A stretch of 64,000 bases of DNA, from NCBI RefSeq assembly GCF_900112815.1, contig NZ_FOND01000002.1, positions 88,541 to 152,540 of the forward strand. Direction: 5' to 3'. The number at the start of each line of letters is the position of its first letter. Position 1 is the stretch's first letter. Origin of the DNA: Blastococcus tunisiensis. GTDB lineage: Bacteria; Actinomycetota; Actinomycetes; Mycobacteriales; Geodermatophilaceae. Both the position numbers and the translations under genes were made by a program. Below are positions 38,819-47,518 of the stretch, in pieces. The notes beneath the pieces were generated by a model. That model searched no databases. It saw nothing but the letters and a program-made list of their open reading frames with translations, and was not told where the DNA came from.

Positions 38819-38997
38819 GGGGCTCCTCCTTGCAGTTCGGTTCGGCGGGTCAGAGGAATCGTGCCGCACGACGGCCCGGAGCGCGCGCCCCGGCCCCCGG
38901 CCGCCCCCCGAAGGAGGCCGCCGGGAGCCCGGTGAGGCGATGGACCGGCCACCCTTCAGGGGCCCGCGCCGAGCGTGCGAGGGGCGAGGGGTGTTTC

Positions 38998-40950
38998 TCA
39001 GTCGTCCGAGGGAGCGGCCGGCAGCTTGTCCTTGATCATGTTCATCACGGACGAGTCGGTGAGCGTGGTGACGTCGCCGAGCTCCCGGTCCTCCGCGATG
39101 TCCCGCAGCAGCCGACGCATGATCTTGCCGGAGCGCGTCTTCGGCAGCTCCTGCACGACCATGATCTGGCGCGGCTTGGCGATCGGGCCGATGTCCTTGC
39201 CGACGTGCGTGCGCAGCGTCTGCACCAGTTCGTCCCCGGAGTCCTCGACGTTCCCGCGGAGGATGACGAACGCGACGATGCCCTGCCCGGTGGTCGGGTC
39301 GCTGGCCCCCACGACCGCCGCCTCGGCGACCGCCGGGTGCCCGACCAGGCTCGACTCCACCTCGGTGGTCGAGATCCGGTGCCCGGACACGTTCATGACG
39401 TCGTCGACGCGGCCGAGCAGCCAGATGTTGCCGTCGGCGTCCTTCTTGGCGCCGTCCCCGGCGAAGTACACGTTCTTCCCGAACCGCGACCAGTAGGTGT
39501 CGACGTAGCGGTCGTCGTCGCCCCAGATCGTGCGCAGCATCGCCGGCCACGGCTCGGTCAGCACCAGCAGCCCGGTGGAGTCGTCGGCCAGCTCGTTGCC
39601 CTCGTCGTCGACCACCTTGGCCGAGATGCCCGGGAAGGGGTGCTGGGCGGAGCCGGGCACGAGGCTGGTGACCCCGGGCAGGGGGGTGAGCATGTGCGCG
39701 CCGGTCTCGGTCTGCCACCAGGTGTCCATGATCGGGCAGCGCCCGCCGCCGATGTGCTCGTGGTACCAGAGCCAGGCCTCGGGGTTGATCGGCTCGCCGA
39801 CCGATCCGAGCAGGCGCAGGCTCGACAGGTCGAACCCGGCGGGGATGTCCTCGCCCCACTTCATGAACGTCCGGATCACTGTCGGTGCGGTGTAGAGGAT
39901 GGTCACGCCGTACTTCTGGACCAGCTCGAACCAGCGCCCGCGGTGCGGCGTCTCCGGCGTCCCCTCGTACATCACCGAGGTGGCGCGGTTGGCCAGCGGG
40001 CCGTAGACGATGTAGCTGTGGCCGGTCACCCAGCCGACGTCGGCCGCGGTCCAGAAGACGTCGTCGTCGGGCTTGAGGTCGAAGGTGGCCCAGTGCGTGT
40101 AGGCGACCTGGGTCAGGTAGCCGCCGCTGGTGTGCAGGATGCCCTTCGGCTTCGCCGTGGTGCCCGACGTGTACATGATGTACAGCGGGTGCTCGGCGTC
40201 GAAGGACTCGTAGGCGTGCTCGGTGGACTGGCGCCCGACGACGTCGTCCCACCAGAGGTCGCGCCCCTCGGCCCACTCGACGTCCTGCTCGGTCCGCTTG
40301 ACGACGAGGACGTTGCGGACGCCGGGGCTGCGGCCCACGGCGTCGTCGACGGCCGGCTTGAGCGCACTGGGGGCCCCGCGGCGGTACCCGCCGTCGGCGG
40401 TGATCACCAGGACGGCGCCGGCGTCGTCGAGGCGGCTGGCGAGGGCGTCGGCGGAGAAGCCGCCGAAGACCACCATGTGGACGGCGCCGATGCGGGCGCA
40501 GGCCAGCATCGAGATCACCGCCTCCGGGATCATCGGCAGGTAGATGGCGACGCGGTCGCCGGCGGTGACGCCGAGCTCGGTGAGGGCGTTGGCGGTCTTG
40601 CAGACCTCGTCCTTGAGCTGGGCGTAGGTCAGCGTCCGGGTGTCGCCCGGCTCGCCCTCCCAGTGGTAGGCGACCTGGTCCCCGTGCCCGTCCTCGACGT
40701 GCCGGTCGACGCAGTTGTAGGCGACGTTGAGCGTGCCGCCGACGAACCACTTGGCGAAGGGCGGGTTGCTCCAGTCGAGGACCTCGTCCCACTCCCGGGT
40801 CCAGGTGAGCCGGCGGGCCTGCGTCGCCCAGAAGGCCAGCCGGTCGGCGGCGGCCTCGTCGTAGACGTCGGGGCCGACGTTGGCGCGGGCGGCGAGCTGG
40901 TCGGGCGGCGGGAACTCCCGGCTCTCGGTCGCCTGGCTCGTCTCGCTCAT
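38998..40950 (-). CDS. acs: Acetyl-CoA synthetase
   Basis: 650 residues. ATP-dependent activation of acetate to acetyl-CoA via acetyl-AMP. The P-loop-like [16 protein letters not shown], the TWWQTETG motif, the hinge [15 protein letters not shown] and the C-terminal catalytic Lys in [10 protein letters not shown] (also the site of inhibitory acetylation) are all present. SD GGAGG lies upstream of the ATG. It is divergent from an FhuF-like gene. Corresponds to Rv3667, closing the conserved block. Confidence 0.96.
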   Translation of the reverse strand: MSETSQATESREFPPPDQLAARANVGPDVYDEAAADRLAFWATQARRLTWTREWDEVLDWSNPPFAKWFVGGTLNVAYNCVDRHVEDGHGDQVAYHWEGEPGDTRTLTYAQLKDEVCKTANALTELGVTAGDRVAIYLPMIPEAVISMLACARIGAVHMVVFGGFSADALASRLDDAGAVLVITADGGYRRGAPSALKPAVDDAVGRSPGVRNVLVVKRTEQDVEWAEGRDLWWDDVVGRQSTEHAYESFDAEHPLYIMYTSGTTAKPKGILHTSGGYLTQVAYTHWATFDLKPDDDVFWTAADVGWVTGHSYIVYGPLANRATSVMYEGTPETPHRGRWFELVQKYGVTILYTAPTVIRTFMKWGEDIPAGFDLSSLRLLGSVGEPINPEAWLWYHEHIGGGRCPIMDTWWQTETGAHMLTPLPGVTSLVPGSAQHPFPGISAKVVDDEGNELADDSTGLLVLTEPWPAMLRTIWGDDDRYVDTYWSRFGKNVYFAGDGAKKDADGNIWLLGRVDDVMNVSGHRISTTEVESSLVGHPAVAEAAVVGASDPTTGQGIVAFVILRGNVEDSGDELVQTLRTHVGKDIGPIAKPRQIMVVQELPKTRSGKIMRRLLRDIAEDRELGDVTTLTDSSVMNMIKDKLPAAPSDD

Positions 40951-41106
40951 GCGCTACCTCCGGGTGTCGGTGTCGCCCGGCATCGGCGACGGGACGTGGC
41001 TCGGACCACACCGTATGGGTTCGGAGCGGTTTCCGTCTTCCCCTACCGGCGGGTAGGCGGCGGGGGTGCGTCCCTGGTCAGCGCGCCGTCGGGGCGAGAA
41101 TGCGGC

Positions 41107-41820
41107 ATGCCCCGATCGAGAGCGCAGGCCGCCGTCGCGGCCCGGGTGCGGGGGGCGCACGCGCTCGGGCTGCTCGCGCCCGCGGGGGCCGCCGACGTGC
41201 CGGCGGTCCACCTGGCGGACCCGGCGTGGACGGCGGAGGTCCTCGCGCGACGGGCCCGGGTGCAGCGGTCGGCGGACCTCCGGGTGCTGGCCACGCTGTG
41301 GTGGTACTCGGCCTCGTGGGCACTGCTCACCCCGCCGCTGGCCGGGCTGGTCACCGGCATCCCCCTCTCGGCGCGGCTGCCCGACCTGTCGGTGGCGGTG
41401 CTGCCGGGAGTCCGGCCGGTCGCGGCCGAGGCGGCCGGCGCAGGGTCGGGGGACGTCGCCGCGGACCTGCGGGACTCGCTCGGGGCCGTGACGGCCGCTG
41501 TCGCCGAGGCCGGCCGCATGCGCGCGCGGCCGTTGTGGGCGATCGCCACCGACTCGCTGGCCGACCGGCTGCTGCAGCTCGGGCTGGCGACGGGGGACCC
41601 GGGCGCGGCCACCGCACTGGCGGCCCCGCTCGCCGCCGGCATCGGTGCGCCGCTGCCGGCGCCGCGTTTCGAGGACGTCGCGGGCCGGCGGTTCGTGCGG
41701 CGGGCATCCTGCTGCCTGCTGGACCGCACGCCCGGGATGCCGGCCTGCACCTCCTGCCCGCGCCGTCCGCCGGCCGAGCGGCGGCTGCTGCTGGAACGCG
41801 TGGCGCGGCCGGCCGGGTGA
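41107..41820 (+). CDS. (2Fe-2S)-binding protein, FhuF-like
   Basis: 237 residues. The C-terminal motif CCLLDRTPGMPACTSC (C-C-x10-C-x2-C) is the unusual 2Fe-2S site of FhuF-type ferric-siderophore reductases. The middle region WWYSASWALLTPPLAGLVTG also fits. It may release iron from siderophores in the cytoplasm, complementing the iron-regulated binding protein at 31 kb, but no iron box is visible at its own promoter. A small inverted repeat CCTACC/GGTAGG (41042-41057) lies in the intergenic region shared with acs. Confidence 0.75.
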   Translation: MPRSRAQAAVAARVRGAHALGLLAPAGAADVPAVHLADPAWTAEVLARRARVQRSADLRVLATLWWYSASWALLTPPLAGLVTGIPLSARLPDLSVAVLPGVRPVAAEAAGAGSGDVAADLRDSLGAVTAAVAEAGRMRARPLWAIATDSLADRLLQLGLATGDPGAATALAAPLAAGIGAPLPAPRFEDVAGRRFVRRASCCLLDRTPGMPACTSCPRRPPAERRLLLERVARPAG

Positions 41821-41854
41821 GCGGCGGGGCGGGGTGACCGCGGCACGGCGCTCC

Positions 41855-41925
41855 GGGGCTGGGACACCGGGCTGGGACGCCGGGGCTCGTACGCCGGGGC
41901 TCGTACGCCGGGGCCTCGCACGCCG
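41855..41925 (+). repeat. Five 13-15 bp imperfect tandem repeats
   Basis: Units of the form GGGCTNGNACGCCG at 41855, 41870, 41883, 41897 and 41911; units 3 and 4 are identical (GGGCTCGTACGCCG). They fill the gap between the FhuF-like gene and the dioxygenase. Confidence 0.7.
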
Positions 41926-41977
41926 GCGCCGGGGAAGCGATGATCGGCAGGGTCGACGGCGACAGGGGGAGAGCAGC

Positions 41978-42829
41978 ATGCCCGTCATGCCCGCCGCGTT
42001 CTTCGGTCACGGCAACCCGATGAACGCGATCGAGAAGAACCGGTACACCGAGGCCTGGCGCGCGTTCGGTGCGGCGGTCCCGCGCCCGCGGGCCATCCTG
42101 GTGATCTCCGCCCACTGGTACGTGCAGGCGACCGCCGTCACGGCCATGCCGCGCCCGCGCACCATCCACGACTTCTTCGGCTTCCCCCGCGAGCTGTTCG
42201 AGGTCGACTACCGCCCACCGGGGCTGCCGCAGCTGTACGAGGAGATCGCCGACGTCGTGCACCCGACCTGGGTGGGTGCCGACCTGGACAGCTGGGGGAT
42301 CGACCACGGCGCGTGGTCGGTGCTGACGCACGCCTTCCCGGACGCCGACATCCCCGTCGTCCAGCTCTCGATCAACGCGCTCAAGCCGTTCGACTACCAC
42401 CTGCAGCTGGGCGCGGCGCTCGCCCCGCTGCGGGAGGACGGCGTGCTGGTGATCGGCAGCGGCAACGTGGTGCACAACCTCGGCGGGGTGAGCCGCGCCC
42501 TGCCCGACGCCGGGTTCGACTGGGCGCAGCGCTTCGACCAGGAGGCCAAGCAGATGATGCTGACCGACCCGACCGGGGTCGGCCGGCTCGACGGGCACCG
42601 CGACTACGACCTCGCCGTCCCGACCCCGGAGCACTTCCTCCCGCTGCTGTACGTCGCCGGGGTCGCGGGCGCGACCGGTGCGCCGGCGGAGGTGCTGGTG
42701 GACGGCTACGCGTACGGCTCGCTCTCGATGACCGCGTACACGGTGGGCATGGAGGCTCCGGCGGTGGCGGGGGCCGGATTCGCCGCCCCGCTGCCCGAGG
42801 GGCCGCCGCCCGACGGGGCCAACATCTGA
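41978..42829 (+). CDS. 4,5-DOPA dioxygenase-like extradiol dioxygenase (YgiD family)
   Basis: 283 residues of the LigB superfamily. Metal and catalytic His positions show as FGHGNPM (residue ~9), ISAHWYV, IDHGAWSVL and VVHNLGG. The family opens catechol rings such as DOPA with O2, though in bacteria the physiological substrate is often unknown. The ATG has AGGGGGAGAG upstream. The downstream neighbour, in opposite orientation, is the frameshifted HNH gene. Confidence 0.9.
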   Translation: MPVMPAAFFGHGNPMNAIEKNRYTEAWRAFGAAVPRPRAILVISAHWYVQATAVTAMPRPRTIHDFFGFPRELFEVDYRPPGLPQLYEEIADVVHPTWVGADLDSWGIDHGAWSVLTHAFPDADIPVVQLSINALKPFDYHLQLGAALAPLREDGVLVIGSGNVVHNLGGVSRALPDAGFDWAQRFDQEAKQMMLTDPTGVGRLDGHRDYDLAVPTPEHFLPLLYVAGVAGATGAPAEVLVDGYAYGSLSMTAYTVGMEAPAVAGAGFAAPLPEGPPPDGANI

Positions 42830-42836
42830 CCGTCCG

Positions 42837-44575
42837 TCACGGCGTTCCCGCGGGAACGCCGGCAGCTTCGGCCGCGAGTCGGCGGGCGAGGTCTCGGTTG
42901 CCCATGAGGACCCCGACGACGTAGCGGACGTCCATCCGCTCCCCGTTGGCGCGCATGGCATCCGGGAGGTCCGGTTCGCCGTCCGGGAACAGGGTCGTGC
43001 TGATCGCCGCGGCGCGGGCGGATGCCGTGAGATCGGTGCGCCGGGAGCACCGGATCGAGCCGGGCTGCGAGCGGTACCGGCGCCGGAGGCCGGACGGGGT
43101 CGAGTGTCCGAGGGCCGCAGGTCGTCCGGCGGCGGGGTCCGGAGTGGCCGGACGCGGACGTGAACCCGGCCCGCGGGCGGATCGCCGGGTGGCGGCCCGT
43201 CGGCGGCCGTGCGAGCGCGACGGCTCGGACGAGAGCGGGTTGGCGGGCGCCGTGGGGGGCGCATCGGGCCGGCGTCCGGCCCCGGTGTCGATGGGGTGGA
43301 CGCCGGCGAAGTGGGGCCGATCGGCCGGCGCGGGATCCCCGACATCCCCCAGGCCTCCGACGAATGCCGCGTCGGCGGCGCCCCAGACCCGCCGGCCGTC
43401 CGGGGCCGTGACGACCAGGCGGCCACCCGTGCGGCTCATGACCAGGTCGTGCTCGTGGACGAGCCCGTGGTCGCGGTCGCAGAGGAGGACGAGGTTCGTC
43501 ATGTCGGTCCGGCCACCGAACAGCCAGTGCCGAGGTGGTGCGCGTGCAGCCGCTCGATCCGCGTTTCCGGGCAACCAGGACGGATGCAGCCGCCCTCGCG
43601 GCGCAGCAGGGCCATCCGCTGGGCACGGGTGGCCCGACGCCTGCGCCTTCCCACGCCGAGTGGTTCCCGCCCGTTCTCGAGCATCGCGACGACAGTGGCC
43701 TCGCAGAGCATCCGCCGGGCCACCGCCGGCGTCAGCGCCGGTCCGCCCTCCACGTAGGCCCGCCCGGCGGCGGCATCGTCGGCGAGGACCGCCGCGTCGA
43801 CGTGCACGACCACCTCTCGGCGTGGCGGATCACCGGGGCGGCGGTCGGCGCCTGCCGCTGCCTCGGCCAGCGCGGACACCGCCGCGAGCCGGCGGGCGGG
43901 GAGGCGCCCCACCGGCGGGTCGACCACTTCGTCGCGGGGTGCGGTGGCGGGCCGGCCCGGGGTGGCCTGTGCGCGTTCCCGAGTGGCGCGGGCGCGTTCC
44001 CGACGCGCCGTGCGCTCCGCGATCGAGTCGATGGCCGCCATGAAGGCGGCACCCGGCTCCGTGGCCATGCGGATCTGCACGGTCAGCATCCCGGTCTCGT
44101 CCCACCAGTGGTCGAACGATGCCCGCTCCTCGGGTGGCGGCTTGCCGGCGTTCTGGTCGTCCGCGCGGCGCCACTGCCGCACCGTGCGTTCGACCTGGGA
44201 GGCGGTGAGCTCGAGGGCGAGCTCGAGCAGGGATGCCTCGGTGTCCGGCTCGGCGATCCGGGTGAGGGCACGGACCTTGGAGAAGGAGAGGTGCCCCGCT
44301 GCGAAGGCAGCCTCGATCAGCGGCAGTCCGCCCAGCGCCCGGGCGACGCGCACGTGCTCGCGAGCCGCGCCGGGGGAGAGGCCGCACTGCCAGGAGAGCC
44401 AGTGGGCGCAGGAGGCGATGCCGTACCCGTGCCAGCCGTCGCGTTCGTCGAACTCGGCGACGAGCCGGAGCCAGGCAGCGGTGGCTGCGGCGATGCGTAC
44501 CGCACCGGCCGTGATCGCTGCTGCCAGCTCGGGCAGCGGCGTGCGGGAGGGGTGGTCGTTCCGCGCAGTGGACAC
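42837..44575 (-). pseudogene. DUF222 / HNH endonuclease (13E12-type), single frameshift
   Basis: The N-terminal DUF222 part reads from GTG 44575 to TGA 43499 and ends ...RIERLHAHHLGTG. The HNH core continues in the next frame as HWLFGGRTDMTNLVLLC then DRDHGLVHEHDL, ending at TGA 42837. The expected join is HAHHL.HWLFGGRTD, so one base is missing near 43530 (in gag-gtg-gtg context). Rejoined length is about 578 residues. Either a recent pseudogene or a sequencing error. An AAGGAGG site precedes the GTG. A LexA-type box lies in the promoter and palindromic repeats lie at both ends. Confidence 0.8.
42843..42858. repeat. 16-bp palindrome at the 3' end of the HNH gene
   Basis: CGTTCCCGCGGGAACG, a perfect palindrome, lies 4 bp inside the gene from its stop codon and encodes the VPAGT of the C-terminus. 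The same palindrome is arrayed upstream of the gene at 44640-44742. Confidence 0.85.
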
Positions 44576-44585
44576 GAGGCCTCCT

Positions 44586-44601
44586 TCGAATGCGTGTTCG
44601 A
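44586..44601 (-). promoter_or_regulatory. LexA (SOS) box at the HNH promoter
   Basis: TCGAATGCGTGTTCGA matches the actinobacterial LexA consensus TCGAACnnnnGTTCGA at 11 of 12 fixed positions. It abuts a minus-strand -10 box TATCCT (44607-44602), so bound LexA would cover the start of transcription. 13E12-type genes in mycobacteria are known to carry SOS boxes. Confidence 0.75.
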
Positions 44602-44639
44602 AGGATAGTGCTGACCACCGACAGGATCCGGGGCTCAGG

Positions 44640-44742
44640 CGTTCCCGCGGAAACGTCCGGGCGTCTCGCGTTCCCGCGGGAACGTCCGGGCGTCTCGCGT
44701 TCCCGCGGGAACGTCCGGATGCCCCACCTTCCCGCGGGAACG
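44640..44742. repeat. Four palindromes at exact 29-bp spacing
   Basis: CGTTCCCGCGGGAACG or one-base variants at 44640, 44669, 44698 and 44727. The linker CGTCCGGGCGTCTCG is shared by the first units, so the whole 29-bp unit is tandemly repeated without spacers. It sits upstream of the HNH promoter and between it and an unrelated membrane-protein gene. Confidence 0.9.
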
Positions 44743-44825
44743 GTGTCGGGATCGGGCCCCCGCTCGGCCCAAGGGGCTACGGCTCCGGCTCGGACGGAGG
44801 CTCCGGCGGGGTGGGCGCCGGGCGC

Positions 44826-45410
44826 TCACCGCTCCGGGCTGGCCTCGCGGGCTCGGAGCAGCGCCACGGCTCCGGCCGGGTCGTGGGCGGCGAAGGACAC
44901 CCGGTCGACCAGGTGCGCGCGGCCGTCGGCGTGCACCTCGGCCGGTGGGGAGAACCGGAGCTCGACCGTCGTCCCGCCCATGAACGACAGCGCCAGACCC
45001 CCGTCGTCGACCTCGAGGGTCTTCCGGTGCTCGTTGCGCACTTGCCTGCGCACGGACGTGAGGTGGCCGAGCGGAACGCGGACCGTGCGGGTGTGCGCCA
45101 GCCGCAGGACCAGCTCGCCGGGGCGCAGCAGGTGCGGGTGCCGGAGCGTGGTCTGGTCCCAGGCGAGCAGGCTCAGCAGCCCGTAGACGCTGAGCACGAG
45201 CAGTGGCCAGCGCAGCGGAGGCCAGCTGACCAGCACGTGCACGACCACGGTCTCGAGCACGCCGACCACGGTGATCGTCACGATCAGCGCGCGATCGAGG
45301 CCGTTGTACCGCAGGGGGACGTCGTCCGGTCCGACGTCGGTCCGGCCGCGCAGGCTCCACCACAGCGCCCGGGCCAGCCCGAGCTGGTTGCCGACCACCC
45401 GAGCGAGCAC
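44826..45410 (-). CDS. Two-helix membrane protein, unknown
   Basis: 194 residues. Two membrane helices (ALIVTITVVGVLETVVVHVL; LRWPLLVLSVYGLLSLLAW), then a soluble domain of about 100 residues with LRLAHTRTVRVPLGHLTSVR, resembling PH-like membrane-associated domains in general shape only. No family recognised. Two bases behind the XRE regulator gene, so part of the ABC transporter operon. Confidence 0.7.
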   Translation of the reverse strand: MLARVVGNQLGLARALWWSLRGRTDVGPDDVPLRYNGLDRALIVTITVVGVLETVVVHVLVSWPPLRWPLLVLSVYGLLSLLAWDQTTLRHPHLLRPGELVLRLAHTRTVRVPLGHLTSVRRQVRNEHRKTLEVDDGGLALSFMGGTTVELRFSPPAEVHADGRAHLVDRVSFAAHDPAGAVALLRAREASPER

Positions 45411-45412
45411 GG

Positions 45413-45694
45413 TCAGGCGGTCCGGTCCGACGGCGACCCGTCGTCCACCGGGCGAAGGTCGCTGATCCGGGGGAAGGGCCTGGTCGAGAAGATCGTCTCC
45501 ACGGGCAGGCCGAAGAACTCCGCGATCCGCAGGGCCAGGTGCAGGCTCGGGTTGTACTCGCCGCGCTCCAGGTAGCCGACGGTCTGGTAGTGGACGCCCA
45601 GTGCGTCCGACAGCTCCCTCCGGGACACCCCCTGCTCGGCCCGCAGCAGCGCGATCCGGTTGTGGACGGCGTCGCCGCCGCGGTCGGCGTTCAC
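45413..45694 (-). CDS. XRE-family HTH regulator (YozG-like)
   Basis: 93 residues, nearly all helix-turn-helix: RIALLRAEQGVSRRELSDAL then GVHYQTVGYLERGEYNPSL and LRIAEFFGLPVETIFS. Such short regulators often sit in ABC-exporter operons. GTG 45694 overlaps the permease stop (GTGA). A perfect 12-bp palindrome at the operon promoter is a candidate operator. Confidence 0.85.
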   Translation of the reverse strand: MNADRGGDAVHNRIALLRAEQGVSRRELSDALGVHYQTVGYLERGEYNPSLHLALRIAEFFGLPVETIFSTRPFPRISDLRPVDDGSPSDRTA

Positions 45695-46545
45695 TTGACC
45701 CACTGCAGGGCCGCCTCCTTGGCCTCGAGCACCTGGGAGCCGGACGTCCGGCGGGCCATCCGGCGCAGGACCCGGGGCGTGACCAGCAGCCCGAACAGCG
45801 CCCACGCGCCCAGGACGAGCACGGTCATGCCGGTGCGCCAGGAGTCGCCGATCTCGATGGTGGCGGCGGCGTCCGGCAGGAACGCCGAGCGCATGCCGAG
45901 ACCGATCCAGTAGGTGGGGAAGATCTGGGCCACCACCTGCACCCAGCCCCACATGGCCTGGATGGGGACGAAGATCCCCGAGATGAAGGTGAGCACGATG
46001 ACCGGCAGCATCCCCCAGGTCCCCACCTTCTGGACGCTCGGGACGACGGAGCCCAGGATCATGCCGAGCGGCAGGGTGGCGAGCAGTCCCAGGACGGCGA
46101 CCCAGGCGACGGTGGCCCAGCCGGCGAGGCCGTTGCTCATCACGTCGTCGAAGAGCAGGAAGCTCGGCACCAGGATGACCAGCAGCAGCGGCAGCAGGCC
46201 GAGCGAGTGGTAGAGCAGCTGCCCGGTGACGTAGCCCTGCATCCCGTGCGGCAGGGCCTTGTGCCGCAGCAGCGTGCCGTCCTCGCGCTCCATGGCGAGC
46301 GCGTACGCCGGGCCGATCACCACGCCGAAGGCCAGCAGGGCCCCGAGGATGCTCGGCAGCGCGAAGGTGGGCAGCAGCAGGTCGGTGCCCTCGATCTCGC
46401 TGTCCCGGTTGGCCCACAGGTAGGCCAGCGTGGCGACGCCCATGAACAGGTAGAAGCCTTGGTCCTGCGTGCTGCGCAGGCTCAGCAGGAACTCGGTCCA
46501 GCCCCGGCGCAGCCCGAGCCCGATCGCGTGCCGGGTGGGGTTCAT
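45691..46545 (-). CDS. ABC transporter permease (ABC-2 type)
   Basis: 284 residues with six predicted membrane helices (for example LPSILGALLAFGVVIGPAYA; GLLPLLLVILVPSFLLFDDV; MLPVIVLTFISGIFVPIQAM). The arrangement matches ABC-2 exporters of drugs or lipids. The ATG overlaps the ATPase stop (ATGA), and the end overlaps the XRE gene, so ATPase, permease and regulator are translationally coupled. Confidence 0.88.
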   Translation of the reverse strand: MNPTRHAIGLGLRRGWTEFLLSLRSTQDQGFYLFMGVATLAYLWANRDSEIEGTDLLLPTFALPSILGALLAFGVVIGPAYALAMEREDGTLLRHKALPHGMQGYVTGQLLYHSLGLLPLLLVILVPSFLLFDDVMSNGLAGWATVAWVAVLGLLATLPLGMILGSVVPSVQKVGTWGMLPVIVLTFISGIFVPIQAMWGWVQVVAQIFPTYWIGLGMRSAFLPDAAATIEIGDSWRTGMTVLVLGAWALFGLLVTPRVLRRMARRTSGSQVLEAKEAALQWVK

Positions 46546-47465
46546 CGGGAGACCTCCGCGAGGGCGGGTGCGGTCCGGTCGCCGGACTCGAACCGCTGGA
46601 CCATGGCGATGTAGGTGTCCTCGAGGCTGGCGCGGCGGACCTCGAGGTCGGTGATCTCCTCGCCGTGCTGCTCGAACAGCCGGCGGACGAAGGGAGTGGC
46701 GTCCTCGGTCGCGTGCACGAAGCGCTCCCCGCCGCGCGACCAGCGCACCTCGGCGGTGCCGGCCACCTGGCGGGTGAGCTCGTCGGCGCTGCCGTCGGCG
46801 ACGATCCGGCCGGCCGCGAGGATGAGGATCCGGTCGGCCAGCCGCTCGGCCTCGGCGAGGTCGTGGGTGGTGAGCAGGATGCTGGTGCCCTCCAGGTCCG
46901 ACAGCCGGTGCACCAGGTCGTGGAAGTCGCGGCGGGCCTGCGGGTCGAAGCCGGCGGTGGGCTCGTCGAGGAACAGCAGCTCGGGACGCCCGATGATGCC
47001 CATCGCGACGTCCAGCCGTCGCCGCTGGCCCCCCGAGAGCGTGCCGATCTTCCGGTCCGCGTTCTCGGTGAGCCCGACGGTGTCCAGCAGCCACTCCAGC
47101 TCGTAGGGCCGCGGGTGCGTCGCCGTCGAGTAGGGGGCGAAGTAGCCGCCGAGCTGCTCCAGCAGCCGGCGTGGGGTCCAGCGGGCGTGGTCGCGCCACG
47201 ACTGCAGGACGACCCCCACCCGGGCCCGCCAGGCGTCGCCCGCCTGCGCGGGATCCTCGCCGAGGACCCGGACGTCGCCTCCGGAGCGCACCCGGAAGCC
47301 CTCCAGGATCTCGATGGTCGTGGTCTTGCCGGCCCCGTTGGGGCCCAGCAGGCAGACCACCTCGCCCGGGTGCACCTCGAAGTCGACGCCGGTGAGGACG
47401 TCGTGGCTGCCGTAGGTCATCTGCAGGCCGGCGACCCGGACGACCGGCTCGAACGGGGGGCTCAT
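46542..47465 (-). CDS. ABC transporter ATP-binding protein
   Basis: 307 residues: Walker A GPNGAGKTTTIEILEG near residue 42, Q-loop VVLQSWRDHARWT, signature LSGGQRRRLDVAMG, Walker B LLFLDEPTAGFDP and H-loop LTTHDLAEAERL. A C-terminal ~80-residue accessory region is typical of multidrug (DrrA/CcmA-like) ATPases. First gene of the operon; a TACTAT box 8 bases from the ATG suggests a leaderless message. Confidence 0.92.
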   Translation of the reverse strand: MSPPFEPVVRVAGLQMTYGSHDVLTGVDFEVHPGEVVCLLGPNGAGKTTTIEILEGFRVRSGGDVRVLGEDPAQAGDAWRARVGVVLQSWRDHARWTPRRLLEQLGGYFAPYSTATHPRPYELEWLLDTVGLTENADRKIGTLSGGQRRRLDVAMGIIGRPELLFLDEPTAGFDPQARRDFHDLVHRLSDLEGTSILLTTHDLAEAERLADRILILAAGRIVADGSADELTRQVAGTAEVRWSRGGERFVHATEDATPFVRRLFEQHGEEITDLEVRRASLEDTYIAMVQRFESGDRTAPALAEVSR

Positions 47466-47469
47466 GGCC

Positions 47470-47507
47470 GGTGATAGTAGGACTGCTACATCGACAGCAC
47501 TAGTGCT
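47470..47507 (-). promoter_or_regulatory. ABC/XRE operon promoter with 12-bp palindrome
   Basis: On the minus strand AGCACTAGTGCT (47507-47496), a perfect palindrome, lies about where the -35 region would be for a TACTAT -10 box next to the ATPase start. A plausible operator for the XRE regulator encoded in the operon. Confidence 0.5.
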
Positions 47508-47518
47508 TTCGGTGCGGC

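Noticed and set aside
44640..44742. 29-bp periodic repeats as a CRISPR array
   Set aside because: Units are directly adjacent with no unique spacers, there are only four, and no cas genes are present.
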